Shown: positions 19,856-29,421 of the stretch, piece after piece | Position numbering within the stretch: position 1 is the stretch's first letter | Layout of the letters: the number at the start of each line of letters is the position of its first letter | NCBI RefSeq assembly: GCF_001375595.1 | Contig: NZ_CVJQ01000001.1 | Location: 1,488,001 to 1,552,000, forward strand | From: Phenylobacterium immobile (ATCC 35973) | Lineage (GTDB): Bacteria > Pseudomonadota > Alphaproteobacteria > Caulobacterales > Caulobacteraceae | Direction: 5' to 3' | Length of the DNA stretch: 64,000 bases | Made by a program: the position numbers and the translations under genes | The notes under the pieces: model-generated | The model's input: only the letters and a program-made list of their open reading frames with translations | The model's database searches: none | Told to the model about the DNA's origin: nothing

Positions 19856-22287
19856 GGCAGTTTCTCCTCTTGTGGGGTGATGATGAGATCGGTCGCCCAA
19901 GCGACGCCGCGGGCCTCAAGCCAGGCCTTGGCAAAGCCGGTCGGGCCATGTTCGGCCATCAGCCGAGCAATGAGGATTTGATCGCCCTTGCTGGAGGCCG
20001 CTGTGAAGGCGAGCGCCACCTCGCCCAGGCCCAGCTCGAACAGACGATTGCCGCGGCGTGACTGGCAGTAATAGTCGCGCTTCGGGGTGGCGCGGCTGAG
20101 GATCTCGATCTGACGATCGTTGAGCCCGAAGCGTTCGTAGATTGTCGCGATCTGGGGTTCGAGCGCGCGCTCGTTAGGCAGGAAGAGCCGCGTCGGGCAG
20201 CTCTCGATAATGGCCGGCGCAATCGCCGAACCGTCGATGTCGGCGAGCGATTGGGTGGCGAAAATCACGCTCGCGTTCTTTTTCCGCAGCGTCTTCAGCC
20301 ACTCGCGGAGCTGGCTGGCAAAGCCTTCGTCATCGAGGGCAAGCCAGCCTTCGTCGACGATCAACAGCGTCGGACGACCATCCAGACGATGTTCGATCCG
20401 GTGAAAAAGGTAGGCAAGCACGGCTGCGGCGGCGCCCGTGCCGATCAGGCCTTCGGTTTCGAAGGCGAGCACGTCGGCTGACCCGACACGCTCGATCTCG
20501 GCATCGAGTAGACGACCCCAAGGCCCGCCGACGCAATAGGGCTTGAGCGCTTGTTTGAGCGCCTGGCTCTGGAGCAAGACCGATAGGCCCGTGAGGGTGC
20601 GTTCGGACTTGGGGGCCGACGCCAGATTGTTGAGCGCCGACCAGACATGTTCCTTTACGTCGGGCGTAATGTCGATCTTCTCGCGGGCCAGGATGGCGGC
20701 AACCCACTCGGCCGCCCATGCGCGTTCTTCCTCGGCATCGATCCCGGCCAGCGGCTGCAAGGCGACCGGTTCGCTCGCGTCTTCGGCGAGTGAGCCGCCA
20801 AGGTCGTGCCAGTCACCACTCATCGCCAGCGCGGCTGCCCGGATTGAGCCGCCGAAGTCGAAGGCAAAGATCTGCGACCGGGCATAGCGACGAAACTGGA
20901 GCGCCATCAGCGCCAATAGCACCGACTTGCCGGCGCCCGTTGGGCCGACAACCAGTGTGTGTCCGACGTCGCCGACGTGGAGCGAAAAGCGGAATGGCGT
21001 CGACCCTTCGGTCTTGGCCAGAAAGAGTGGCGGAGCATCAAAATGCTCGTCGCGTTCCGGTCCCGCCCAGACTGCGGAGAACGGCATCATATGCGCGAGG
21101 TTCAGGGTCGAGACCGGCGGCTGGCGGACATTGGCATAAACGTGCCCCGGCAGGCTGCCGAGCCAGGCCTCGACGGCGTTGACGCGCTCGACCATGCAGG
21201 TGAAGTCGCGGCCCTGGATCACCTTTTCGACGAGCCTCAGCCGCTCATCGGCGATGCGAGGGTCATCGTTCCAGATGGTCACGGTTGCGGTGACATAGGC
21301 CGCTCCCACCAGATCAGAGCCGAGCTCCTGAAGCGCCATGTCGGCGTCCACGGCCTTGTTGGCGGCGTCGCTGTCCATGAGGGCTGAGGCCTCGTTCGTC
21401 ATGATTTCCTTGAGCATCGCGGCGATGGATTTGCGCTTGGCGAACCATTGGCGGCGAATACGGCCCAGGACCTTCGCGGCGTCGGTCTTGTCGAGGCAGA
21501 TCGCCCGGGTGACCCACCGATAATCGAAGGCGAGGCGGTTGAGGACGTCCAGCAGACCCGGCCAGGATTGGGACGGAAAGCCCATGATGGTCAGCGTGCG
21601 CAGGTGAGCCTGACCCAGGCGAGGTTCTAGCCCGCCAGTGAGCACCTGATCGGCCAGGATGGCGTCGAGGAGCATGGGGGATTCGGGCACCCGGACTTTA
21701 TGCCGGTGGGTCGAGACCGTCGCGTGCAGATAGGTCAGGGTTTCAATGTCGCTGAGCCACGCGGTTTCGGGCATGAACCCGTCAACGAGGTTGAGGACGC
21801 GGTCGGTGCGATCGATGAAGGTGGCGAGTTGCTCGTGACCGTTGATACCGGATTGCTCGCGGCCCTCGTACAGCCAGGCCTCGGCGCGTGCCGCGTCCTC
21901 GGCCGGCGGCAACCAGACCAGTGACAGGTAATAGGACGATTCATAGTGTGCGCCGGCTTCGTCGAACTGTGCTCTGCGCTCGAAATCGACGAGATTGGAG
22001 ACACCGTCCGGAAACGTGCCAGGCGGATAGGCACTGGCCGGATGGCGCTGCGCCTCGACGAAGATCGCCCATCCGGAGCCAAGGCGCCGCAAGGCATTGT
22101 TGAGCCGTGAGGTCGTGGAGACCAACTCGGCGGGTGTTGCGCTATCGAGATCCGGACCGCGGAACCGAGCAGTGCGCTGAAAGCTGCCGTCCTTGTTGAG
22201 GATGACGCCTTCGGCAACCAATGCCGCCCACGGCAGAAAATCGGAGAGAGCTTGGGATTTCCCGCGATACTCGGAGAGATTCAGCAC
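19852..22287 (-). CDS. trbE: TrbE, VirB4-like conjugation ATPase
   Basis: The 811-residue protein is assigned a GTG start at 22287, giving MLNLSEYRGKSQALSDFLPW, which fits the family; the open frame extends further upstream only into trbD. The N-terminal CagE/TrbE domain is followed by Walker A GPTGAGKS (residues 448-455) and a C-terminal ATPase half with Walker B TLLIVDEGWLALDD and ATQSLADIDGS. VirB4 ATPases power pilus assembly and substrate transport. No clear ribosome site precedes the GTG, so coupling to trbD, eight bases away, is likely. Confidence 0.94.
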   Translation of the reverse strand: MLNLSEYRGKSQALSDFLPWAALVAEGVILNKDGSFQRTARFRGPDLDSATPAELVSTTSRLNNALRRLGSGWAIFVEAQRHPASAYPPGTFPDGVSNLVDFERRAQFDEAGAHYESSYYLSLVWLPPAEDAARAEAWLYEGREQSGINGHEQLATFIDRTDRVLNLVDGFMPETAWLSDIETLTYLHATVSTHRHKVRVPESPMLLDAILADQVLTGGLEPRLGQAHLRTLTIMGFPSQSWPGLLDVLNRLAFDYRWVTRAICLDKTDAAKVLGRIRRQWFAKRKSIAAMLKEIMTNEASALMDSDAANKAVDADMALQELGSDLVGAAYVTATVTIWNDDPRIADERLRLVEKVIQGRDFTCMVERVNAVEAWLGSLPGHVYANVRQPPVSTLNLAHMMPFSAVWAGPERDEHFDAPPLFLAKTEGSTPFRFSLHVGDVGHTLVVGPTGAGKSVLLALMALQFRRYARSQIFAFDFGGSIRAAALAMSGDWHDLGGSLAEDASEPVALQPLAGIDAEEERAWAAEWVAAILAREKIDITPDVKEHVWSALNNLASAPKSERTLTGLSVLLQSQALKQALKPYCVGGPWGRLLDAEIERVGSADVLAFETEGLIGTGAAAAVLAYLFHRIEHRLDGRPTLLIVDEGWLALDDEGFASQLREWLKTLRKKNASVIFATQSLADIDGSAIAPAIIESCPTRLFLPNERALEPQIATIYERFGLNDRQIEILSRATPKRDYYCQSRRGNRLFELGLGEVALAFTAASSKGDQILIARLMAEHGPTGFAKAWLEARGVAWATDLIITPQEEKLP

Positions 22288-22295
22288 TACCGGTC

Positions 22296-22568
22296 TCACG
22301 CGCCGAAATGGGTCGGGTAGCGAAGGTGGCGGCGCACCACGTCGACGAAGGCGGGGTCGCGCCGCGCTGCCCATACGGCGGCCATGTGTCCGACGAGCCA
22401 GATCAGCAGGCCAGCCAGCCAAAGCCGCAACCCCAGCCCCAGAGCTGCGGCGAGCGTGCCATTGATGATGGCCAGCGAACGCGGAGCGCCACCGAGAAGG
22501 ATCGGTTCGGTCAGGCTGCGCCGAACCGGTGCATAGAAGCCGACGGCGGGTTCATCTGCGCCAAGCAT
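22296..22568 (-). CDS. trbD: TrbD, VirB3-like membrane protein
   Basis: The 90-residue protein starts at ATG 22568, overlapping the trbC stop (TGATG). The N-terminus AVGFYAPVRRSLTEPILLGG is the VirB3/TrbD signature. Two adjacent hydrophobic segments follow at about 35-70 (AIINGTLAAALGLGLRLWLA, GLLIWLVGHMAAVWAA). The end HLRYPTHFGA is also typical. VirB3 proteins pair with VirB4/TrbE in the inner membrane. Confidence 0.92.
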   Translation of the reverse strand: MLGADEPAVGFYAPVRRSLTEPILLGGAPRSLAIINGTLAAALGLGLRLWLAGLLIWLVGHMAAVWAARRDPAFVDVVRRHLRYPTHFGA

Positions 22569-22885
22569 CAGACCAGCGCCCCACCGCCGAACGAGAAGAA
22601 GGACAGGAAAAACGAGCTGGCCGCGAAGGCGATCGAAAGCCCGAAGACGATCTGGACCATCTTGCGAGCACCGCCCGAGGTGTCGCCAAAAGCGAGCGTG
22701 AGCCCGGTGACGATGATGATCATCACCGCGATGATCTTGGCGACCGGTCCCTGAATTGACTCCAGGATCGACTGGAGCGGCGCCTCCCACGGCATGTTGG
22801 AGCCGGCGGCGTAGGCAGGTGCGGTTGTGATCGCGAGCAGCGCGAAGGTTGCTGCGCCGGTCAAGCAGCGACGGAACATGGTCAT
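22568..22885 (-). CDS. trbC: TrbC, VirB2-like pilin precursor
   Basis: The 105-residue protein has a long signal sequence (RCLTGAATFALLAITTAPAYAAG, cleavage after about residue 26) and a mature part with two hydrophobic helices (IIAVMIIIVTGLTLAFGD and IVFGLSIAFAASSFFLSF), the VirB2/TrbC pilin layout. In P-type systems the mature pilin is cyclised; the TraF-like peptidase at 29418-29939 would be the enzyme. It overlaps the trbB stop by four bases. Confidence 0.93.
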   Translation of the reverse strand: MTMFRRCLTGAATFALLAITTAPAYAAGSNMPWEAPLQSILESIQGPVAKIIAVMIIIVTGLTLAFGDTSGGARKMVQIVFGLSIAFAASSFFLSFFSFGGGALV

Positions 22886-23865
22886 GGCAGGTCTCCTGGC
22901 GAAGGTTGGAGGTGGTGGATGAGCCGGTAGTCGCCCTCCGGGGTCAGCCCTTCGACGCGCATGAGCTCGGCGAGCCGGCGGGTGTTGCCGCGGCCGGAGA
23001 GAACAGCGATCAGGTCAATGGTCTCGGCGATCAGCGCGCGCGGCACTGTGATCACCGCTTCCTGGATGAGCTGTTCGAGACGCCGCAGAGCGCCAAGCGC
23101 GGAGCCGGCGTGTAAGGTGCCGACACCGCCGGGGTGGCCTGTGCCCCATGCTTTGATCAGGTCGAGCGCTTCGCCGCCGCGCACCTCACCAATCGGGATC
23201 CGGTCAGGACGCAGGCGCAGCGCCGAGCGAACTAGGTCGGTCAAGCTCGCTGCGCCGTCCTTGGTCCGTAGCGCGACCAGATTTGGGGCCGCGCACTGCA
23301 ATTCGCGGGTGTCTTCGATAAGCACCACCCGGTCGCCGGTTCTGGCGACCTCGGCGAGCAAGGCGTTGACGAGTGTCGTTTTGCCGGTGGACGTACCGCC
23401 AACCACCAAGATGTTCTTGCGGGCGTAAACGCCAGCGCGGAGGCTCTCGGCCTGCTCGGCGGTCATGATCCCCGCCTCGACATAATCGGTCAGGGTGAAG
23501 ACGGCGACGGCGGGCTTACGGATGGCGAAGCTGGGCGCGGCGACGACGGGAGGCAGCAGGCCCTCAAAGCGCTCGCCGGTTTCGGGGAGTTCGGCCGAGA
23601 CCCGCGGGTTGCCGCCATGGACCTCGGCTCCGACGTGGTGGGCCACCAGCCTGACGATGCGCTCGCCGTCTGCCGCGTTGATGCGTGCGCCGGTATCCTC
23701 CAGGCCGCCCGCGAGCCGGTCAATCCACAGACGGCCATCAGGGTTGAGCATGACTTCGACGACGCCCGGGTCATCGAGATACCCGGCGATGTCGGCGCCC
23801 AGCGCGGTCCGCAACATCCGTGCGCCGCGTGCGAAACTCTCGGACCGGAAAGCAACTGTGGTCAC
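22882..23865 (-). CDS. trbB: TrbB, VirB11-like conjugation ATPase
   Basis: The chosen start is GTG 23865, giving [20 protein letters not shown], which fits TrbB proteins; the open frame goes back to 24105 but overlaps the CopG gene. The 327-residue product has Walker A GGTSTGKT (156-163), [10 protein letters not shown], and the VirB11 block [23 protein letters not shown], written here in part as [16 protein letters not shown]. VirB11 hexamers direct pilus assembly and DNA transfer. The weak ribosome site lies inside a large hairpin at 23872-23917, described separately. Confidence 0.93.
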   Translation of the reverse strand: MTTVAFRSESFARGARMLRTALGADIAGYLDDPGVVEVMLNPDGRLWIDRLAGGLEDTGARINAADGERIVRLVAHHVGAEVHGGNPRVSAELPETGERFEGLLPPVVAAPSFAIRKPAVAVFTLTDYVEAGIMTAEQAESLRAGVYARKNILVVGGTSTGKTTLVNALLAEVARTGDRVVLIEDTRELQCAAPNLVALRTKDGAASLTDLVRSALRLRPDRIPIGEVRGGEALDLIKAWGTGHPGGVGTLHAGSALGALRRLEQLIQEAVITVPRALIAETIDLIAVLSGRGNTRRLAELMRVEGLTPEGDYRLIHHLQPSPGDLP

Positions 23866-23871
23866 GAACGT

Positions 23872-23917
23872 CGTCCCGTTTTCGCGTCTCGCCGGAGGCG
23901 AGACTGTCAACGGGACG
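23872..23917 (-). promoter_or_regulatory. Compound hairpin at the trbB ribosome site
   Basis: Two nested inverted repeats lie in the 136-base gap between copG and trbB: outer arms CGTCCCGTT (23872-23880) and AACGGGACG (23909-23917), inner arms GTCTCGCC (23886-23893) and GGCGAGAC (23897-23904) with a 3-base loop. In the minus-strand transcript the 3' outer arm holds GGGACG, the nearest match to a ribosome site, six bases before the trbB GTG. No U-tract follows, so it looks more like a translation gate or RNA-stability element than a terminator. Confidence 0.5.
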
Positions 23918-24001
23918 AGCAAGAAGCGGCGATATCGTACTGATTCAATAGGCTTGAGGGCGTAGTAGGGCTGTAGCGTACAATGGCAGGGAAACGGCGG
24001 T

Positions 24002-24445
24002 TCACTCCTCGTCGGGATCTGCGCTCGTGGTTGCCGGAACGTCCTGAACGATCTCGTCGGCGAAGCTGCGCCCCTTGGCGAGGCGTCGCCCCAGGGTTTC
24101 AACAAAGCCCTCGAAGCGTTCGCGGCCCTTTGCTTGAGCTGCCGCTTGAGCTGTGTCGGGGAGCGGCGGCACGGCCGTCAGCCAGAAGCGCACAAAAAGA
24201 GCCAATGTTTCGTTGCTGATCATGATGTGGCGCTCAAGCCGGTCGATCTGGCGGGTCATGCGATCGAGCCGTCTCGCCAGCGCCGCCTCCAGGCGGTCGG
24301 CGCCGTCTGGTGATAGGTGGGATGACAATGCGGCTTGCACCACGTCGCCCTGGGCGACCCGCCGGCGCCGGGCATAGTCAGCCAAATCCCGGCTCAGCTC
24401 AGCGGGAAGGCGGAATGTCTGTTTGATCCTGGGAGGCGGCTTCAC
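24002..24445 (-). CDS. CopG-like ribbon-helix-helix protein
   Basis: The 147-residue product starts RIKQTFRLPAELSRDLADYA, a basic strand followed by helices that fits a ribbon-helix-helix DNA-binding fold, then a coiled region (LARRLDRMTRQIDRLERHI) and a helix (TLALFVRFWLTAVPPLPD). Genes of this type lie between trbB and traG in many alphaproteobacterial ICEs and are labelled CopG family. It overlaps the traG stop by four bases. It may regulate the trb operon or take part in relaxosome recruitment; neither is shown here. Confidence 0.75.
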   Translation of the reverse strand: MKPPPRIKQTFRLPAELSRDLADYARRRRVAQGDVVQAALSSHLSPDGADRLEAALARRLDRMTRQIDRLERHIMISNETLALFVRFWLTAVPPLPDTAQAAAQAKGRERFEGFVETLGRRLAKGRSFADEIVQDVPATTSADPDEE

Positions 24446-26445
24446 AATACGATCCCATCATCAGGATCGAGTGAAGCCTGGCGCGCCATGCCACGCATTC
24501 GCGCCTGCAGCGTCTGAGCGCGAAGGGCGTTGTCGTCAGGTTCGTCGTCCAGGGCGTCGAACTCGCGCACGGGCAGCGGTGTCTCCGGCGCGATTGCCTC
24601 ATGCGCGGGAATTTCCGGCTCCCGCCGGATTCCGGCATTGGCAGAATCGTCGGCGTCGCCATCGACGGCATCATCCCCTGAAGTTCTTGCCGCGGTCGGC
24701 GCAAATGGCAGCGGCGCCAGCGCGCTCCAATCATCGCTCTGCGCGCCAACCTCCTCGCGCTGGGTCGGTTCGGTGGGAGGAGGCAGTAGTCGCGCCTTGA
24801 GTTGGCGATCCTCATAGTAGCGCGCCTTCGTCGCCCGGACCGGGAAGAGTCCTGAAACGAGCACGATCGCGTCGCTCGGCGGGAGCTGCATGATTTCGCC
24901 CGGGGTCAGCAGCGGCCGCGCTGTTTCCTGACGCGAAACCATCAAATGGCCGAGCCAGGGCGACAGACGATGGCCGGCATAGTTGCGGGCATCGCGGATC
25001 TCGGTCGCGGTTCCCAAGGCATCGCTTACACGTTTGGCCGTGCGCTCGTCGTTGGTCGCGAAACTCACTCGCACATGGCAGTTGTCGAGGATCGCATTGT
25101 TCGGCCCGTAAGCCTTTTCGATCTGGTTGAGACTTTGAGCGATGAGGAAGCTGCGGATGCCGTAGCCAGCCATGAAGGCAAGCGCCGACTCGAAAAAGTC
25201 CAGGCGACCGAGTGCGGGGAACTCGTCGAGCATCAGCAGCAGGCGGTGGCGCCGTCCCTTGGCGGCAAGGTCCTCGGTCAAGCGTCGCCCGACCTGATTG
25301 AGGATCAGCCGGATCAGGGGCTTGGTGCGCGATATGTCGGATGGCGGGACAATCAGATAGAGCGTGACCGGGTCTCGCCGATCAACAAGATCAGAAATCC
25401 GCCAATCGCATCGGCGCGTCACGCGCGCGACGACAGGGTCGCGGTAGAGGCCGAGGAACGACATCGCGGTCGACAGCACGCCCGATCGCTCGTTTTCGCT
25501 TTTGTTCAACAGTTCGCGCGCGGCCGACGCAACGACAGGATGAACGCCGTCATCGCCAAGATGCGGAGTCGTCATCATGGCGCGCAGCGTCGTATCGATG
25601 GGACGCCTGGGATCCGAAAGGAAGTTGGCAACGCCCGCCAACGTCTTGTCGGCTTCGGCATAGAGGACGTGCAGGATCGCGCCGACGAGCAGGGCGTGAC
25701 TGGTTTTTTCCCAGTGATTGCGTTTCTCGAGTGCGCCCTCGGGATCAACTAGAATATCGGCGATGTTCTGCACGTCGCGCACTTCGGAGGGGCCGCGCCG
25801 GACTTCGAGCAGAGGGTTGTACGCATCCGAGCTGATATCGGTGGGGTCGAAGCGCAGGACGTGGCTGAACCGGTTGCGCCACCCCGCCGTCAGTCCGAAA
25901 TTTTCGCCCTTGATGTCGTGAACAATACAGGCGCCCGGCCAGGTAAGCAGGGTCGGGATGACGAGGCCGACCCCCTTACCGGACCGCGTCGGCGCAAAAC
26001 AAAGCACATGCTCGGGACCATCATGGCGCAGATACCGCTGGTGAAAGCGACCGAGAATGACGCCGTCGTCGCCAAGCAATTTGGCGGTTCGCAATTCGCC
26101 AGGCGTCGCCCAGCGCGCCGACCCGTAGGTCGTGACATTCTTCGCCTCACGGGCACGCCATACAGACATGCCGACCGCGACCGCGATCGACGCAAATCCG
26201 CCTGCGGAGGCGATGACAGCGCCTTGATAAAAGATCTTGGGGGCGTAGGCGTCGAAAAAATACCACCACCAGAAGAACGCGGGCGGCGCGTAAATCGGAT
26301 GCCCCATAAGGACAAACCATGGTCGTCCCAGTTCGGGCTGATAACCCAACTGCCATGCGGTCCATTGCGTGGCCCCCCAGACCGAAGCCAGCACAATGAG
26401 GGCGACAATCAGAACCTGGCCCCAGAGGATTTTGGTCGCGGACAT
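24442..26445 (-). CDS. traG: TraG/VirD4 conjugative coupling protein
   Basis: The 667-residue protein has two N-terminal membrane segments (about 8-28 and 72-95), then the VirD4 ATPase: YGSARWATPGEL, Walker A APTRSGKG (151-158), VHDIKGENF and Walker B LLLMLDEFPALG (402-413), then AQSLNQIEKAYG. Coupling proteins bring the relaxase-DNA complex to the secretion channel. The acidic C-terminus (about 570-667) is variable in the family. It lies downstream of the relaxase after a 110-base gap. Confidence 0.95.
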   Translation of the reverse strand: MSATKILWGQVLIVALIVLASVWGATQWTAWQLGYQPELGRPWFVLMGHPIYAPPAFFWWWYFFDAYAPKIFYQGAVIASAGGFASIAVAVGMSVWRAREAKNVTTYGSARWATPGELRTAKLLGDDGVILGRFHQRYLRHDGPEHVLCFAPTRSGKGVGLVIPTLLTWPGACIVHDIKGENFGLTAGWRNRFSHVLRFDPTDISSDAYNPLLEVRRGPSEVRDVQNIADILVDPEGALEKRNHWEKTSHALLVGAILHVLYAEADKTLAGVANFLSDPRRPIDTTLRAMMTTPHLGDDGVHPVVASAARELLNKSENERSGVLSTAMSFLGLYRDPVVARVTRRCDWRISDLVDRRDPVTLYLIVPPSDISRTKPLIRLILNQVGRRLTEDLAAKGRRHRLLLMLDEFPALGRLDFFESALAFMAGYGIRSFLIAQSLNQIEKAYGPNNAILDNCHVRVSFATNDERTAKRVSDALGTATEIRDARNYAGHRLSPWLGHLMVSRQETARPLLTPGEIMQLPPSDAIVLVSGLFPVRATKARYYEDRQLKARLLPPPTEPTQREEVGAQSDDWSALAPLPFAPTAARTSGDDAVDGDADDSANAGIRREPEIPAHEAIAPETPLPVREFDALDDEPDDNALRAQTLQARMRGMARQASLDPDDGIVL

Positions 26446-26555
26446 AAGGAAACTCCCGCAGCGCAGGCGCTGACGGTGGGGTGAGCGTCTGGCGTTGCAA
26501 GGGCATTGTCAGTCGCGTCGTAGGATCGGCTAGGCTGTCGTGCAGAACGGCGGGG

Positions 26556-28310
26556 TCAGCCGATGCCGAGCCCTCGCTTGCGACCCATCGACCAATCGAC
26601 GCCCCCGCCAGGAAGCATCACGCCTGTGACTTGGCGGCCGAGATGCTGATCGAGGGCAGGCTTCCAGGGCACGAGCTCAAAGCCCAGGCCGTTGTCGATC
26701 ATGGCGAAGCGGCCTGAGGCGAGGTTGACGCGCTGGCGGTAGAGGCCGGCGACATGATTGCCCGGCTCCGAGGGCCGATAGGGAAGGCCGGTCTCGTTTG
26801 CCAGATGACCTGAGGCATTGGCCAGCTCGCTTTGTCTCAGCGTATCAATCAGGTCGCGTGCGAAGACCGCGCCTTGGAGGCGTCGATTGGCCAGACCCAC
26901 TGCGGCGAGTGTGTCTGTGCGCTGATCGAGCGCCTCGCGAACTTCGGCGCCGAACCCTGTGCTGGCGACTGGCGGCGGATCTCGGCCGACGAGATGACGA
27001 TCGAGCCAGGTCGCACCGGTGGCGGACACCTGTTCGGCCAGATCGTAATCCGATCGCACCGAGAGGGTGAGACGCCGCTGATTGTCCGCGCCGGTGAAGG
27101 GACGCACCTCCACGATTGCACCGATCTTGGCATCACCTGTGGCTTCGATGCTCGGTAGCCGGACGTGATGGGTTCGGCCATCGATCCCATCGATGACGAC
27201 GTAGCCGGTTCCTGCCAGTTCATCTTGGAGGCCGCGATCAACGAGGCGACCGAGGACGTTCGGCGAGCCCTCGCCGTGAATTGCGAAGTCGGCGACGCCG
27301 CGCGATTGACCTTGCCGATCGAGCGCCCGATGCATCGTTTTGATGATGTCTCCGCGTTCGCCTAACGCCCGAAGAGTCGTCTCGGCGTCGGGTGCGATGG
27401 TCCATTGCGCGGGGCCAATCTGATCGGTGATGCCGAGGCGCTGCAGATGCTGGGCACGGCCGACCAATAGATCGTGCAGGTCTTTGTCGCCGTGAGCGTG
27501 CCCACCAGGACGGAGATCGATGACGCCGCCGGTGTCGTCCGCATAGTCGCGCAAGGTTCGATCCAGGCGGGTCCACCGCTCCGCACTGACCTCACGCCGC
27601 AGGGTCACGCTGACCTCTTGGTCGCTTCGCGGCCCAAGCTCAAGTGACACGAGCCGCTCAGCCTGACCCCGCAGACCGCGACTGATATAGTCCCGGCTGA
27701 TAACGAGGTCGGCGCCATCCTGATCACGCCCGCGTACCAGGAGATGGACATGAGGGTTGTCGGTGTTGTGATGTGTGACCGCGACCCAATCGAGCCTGGT
27801 TGCCAGATCTGCTTCGGCCTGCGCCATGAGGTCGCGCGTGAATTCTCGGAGGTCGCTCATCTGCGCCGCGTCCTCGGGTGAGACGATGAACCGAAAATGG
27901 TGGCGATCCTCTTCGCACCGTTCGGCAAAGGCTCGGCCATCAGCATGGTCGCTCGCGCGATCAAACAGTTGACCGGGACGACCGTCTCGGTTCGTCCCGT
28001 CGCGTTGAAGGTAGGTCAGGTGAGTGGAAAGCGGGGCGGCGCGAAAGTGACTGCCACGGTGACGTGCGACGCGCGTCTTGATCAGCACCCGGCGTGAGGG
28101 ACTGCGTAGCGCCGCTCGCGCGGTCGCAGCGCGGCCACGGCCGAACGAAGATTGCCGGACGCTGACGCTGGAAAACCGTCGTCCGCCATGTCCGGCCCGG
28201 CTGGCCGCTCGCATGACTTTGGCCACGAAGCTTTTGGCTTTGCCCCCAGGTGTTCCACCGTCACGGCTTCGACCGGGCCGGATACGCAGGTCGTCGTCAC
28301 CCCGCTTCAT
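26556..28310 (-). CDS. rlxS: Relaxase with DUF3363 domain (RlxS-like)
   Basis: The 584-residue protein has a basic N-terminus, then a MOB-type relaxase domain: THLTYLQRDG (candidate catalytic Tyr at 100), FRFIVSPEDA, and the metal-binding motif HHNTDNPHVHLLVRG (H187, H189). The C-terminal half is the DUF3363 region. Proteins of this kind, including RlxS of ICEMlSym-R7A, nick the oriT and lead the strand into the recipient. The gene starts at ATG 28310. The region just upstream (28311-28578) is a natural place for oriT. Confidence 0.92.
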   Translation of the reverse strand: MKRGDDDLRIRPGRSRDGGTPGGKAKSFVAKVMRAASRAGHGGRRFSSVSVRQSSFGRGRAATARAALRSPSRRVLIKTRVARHRGSHFRAAPLSTHLTYLQRDGTNRDGRPGQLFDRASDHADGRAFAERCEEDRHHFRFIVSPEDAAQMSDLREFTRDLMAQAEADLATRLDWVAVTHHNTDNPHVHLLVRGRDQDGADLVISRDYISRGLRGQAERLVSLELGPRSDQEVSVTLRREVSAERWTRLDRTLRDYADDTGGVIDLRPGGHAHGDKDLHDLLVGRAQHLQRLGITDQIGPAQWTIAPDAETTLRALGERGDIIKTMHRALDRQGQSRGVADFAIHGEGSPNVLGRLVDRGLQDELAGTGYVVIDGIDGRTHHVRLPSIEATGDAKIGAIVEVRPFTGADNQRRLTLSVRSDYDLAEQVSATGATWLDRHLVGRDPPPVASTGFGAEVREALDQRTDTLAAVGLANRRLQGAVFARDLIDTLRQSELANASGHLANETGLPYRPSEPGNHVAGLYRQRVNLASGRFAMIDNGLGFELVPWKPALDQHLGRQVTGVMLPGGGVDWSMGRKRGLGIG

Positions 28311-28578
28311 CGGCTCATGTCCTGCGGCAAGCGCTTACTGGCGTCTAAGCAAATGAAATGAAATCGAAAAATCCGAGAATGTCTGGCAGGGTATCGGCGG
28401 GAGCCAGACAAAAAAATCCAAGAATACCAACCGCATAGACCCAAGCCGCAGGCAGGGCTTTTATCTTGCCCTCTGCTCTGTTTCCGACAGTTTCTACCCC
28501 GACCAACTTGCCCGTCACCGCCGACAATACGCAATTGCCGCCGATGCCCGCCCAGCACACGATTTCGCAGGCGGTGCT
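28311..28578. other. Gene-poor stretch beside the relaxase; possible oriT region
   Basis: This 268-base stretch between the relaxase and lytic transglycosylase genes is richer in A and T than its neighbours. It holds GTCTGGC (28381-28387) and GCCAGAC (28403-28409), an inverted repeat with a 15-base loop, directly followed by seven A. Such a repeat beside an A/T tract next to a relaxase gene is compatible with an origin of transfer. An open frame at 28345-28560 (minus, 71 aa, one hydrophobic segment) overlaps it; I could not confirm it as a gene. Confidence 0.3.
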
Positions 28579-29421
28579 TCATTGCGCGGACCGGGCTTCG
28601 TTCCGCGCAACGAAAAGGGGGCTTTCGGCCGGGAGGAGCGACCGACGGGAAGGCGCTGGCGAAGACGACGTTTGTGCAGCCCCGGTGGCGACAGATGGAT
28701 CGTCTCGAAACATCGGCGGTGCATTGGAAGCGGTAGGCGATGGCGCTTGGTCACGCCCCACGCGCGTTGGATTGGCGACGAGAATTTCAAGAATTCGATT
28801 TGCGTCGCTGGGCGCAGACTGTGCGACCGAAACACCATTAGCGCGCACAAACAATGGGGCCTCGAAGGGGGAAGGTGGGCGCCTGGCAGCAGGTTCGCTG
28901 GCGCTATCCACCGCGGCGAATCCGAGCGCCGGGGCCAGCCTCGACAGATAATTGACGGTCTCTGCAGGTAGGGGACGGCTTCCGTTGAGGTGGCTTTCCC
29001 AGCGCCCTGGCCCAGCATTGTAGGCCGCCAAAAAGCCGGGCGCTCCGTAGCGATCGTACATCTGGCGCAGATAGGCCGTGCCCGCGAGAATGTTGTTGCG
29101 GACGTCGAAAGGGTCCATGCCAATCCCGAGTTGCTGGCGCAATTCGGCGTAGGTCGCGGGCATGACTTGCATCAGCCCGATCGCGCCGGCGCGCGATACC
29201 GCGCGGCGATCGCCATTGCTTTCAACGCGCATGACGGCGCGGATCCAAGCTTCGGGAATGCCGAACCGCCGGGAGGCTTCGTCGATGGCCGTCGCTATCG
29301 GATCTCCCGCATTCTGTGCTGCTACCGGCTCCTTCGCGGGCGTTGCGTTAGCGCCGACTGTCACGCTCAAGAGCAGCGCGACCGTCGTCAAACCGAGTCG
29401 GCTGGCGCGAGGGAATGTCAT
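28579..29421 (-). CDS. Lytic transglycosylase, VirB1-like
   Basis: The 280-residue protein has a signal peptide (LGLTTVALLLSVTVGANA, cleavage near 27) and an SLT domain: RAVMRVESNGDRRAVSRAGA (catalytic Glu in VES), IGLMQVMPATYAEL, ILAGTAYLRQMYDRYG and FLAAYNAGPG. It opens peptidoglycan locally so that the conjugation channel can pass. The tail (about 185-280) is low in conserved features. It overlaps the TraF stop by four bases. Confidence 0.93.
   Translation of the reverse strand: MTFPRASRLGLTTVALLLSVTVGANATPAKEPVAAQNAGDPIATAIDEASRRFGIPEAWIRAVMRVESNGDRRAVSRAGAIGLMQVMPATYAELRQQLGIGMDPFDVRNNILAGTAYLRQMYDRYGAPGFLAAYNAGPGRWESHLNGSRPLPAETVNYLSRLAPALGFAAVDSASEPAARRPPSPFEAPLFVRANGVSVAQSAPSDANRILEILVANPTRVGRDQAPSPTASNAPPMFRDDPSVATGAAQTSSSPAPSRRSLLPAESPLFVARNEARSAQ

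Noticed and set aside
22288..22422. Extended N-terminus for TrbE beginning at 22422
   Set aside because: The extra residues lie in the trbD coding region and are basic and unlike TrbE; the GTG at 22287 gives the family N-terminus.
28345..28560. 71-residue minus-strand frame with one hydrophobic segment
   Set aside because: No clear ribosome site, and it overlaps a repeat that may be part of oriT; not supported well enough to list as a gene.
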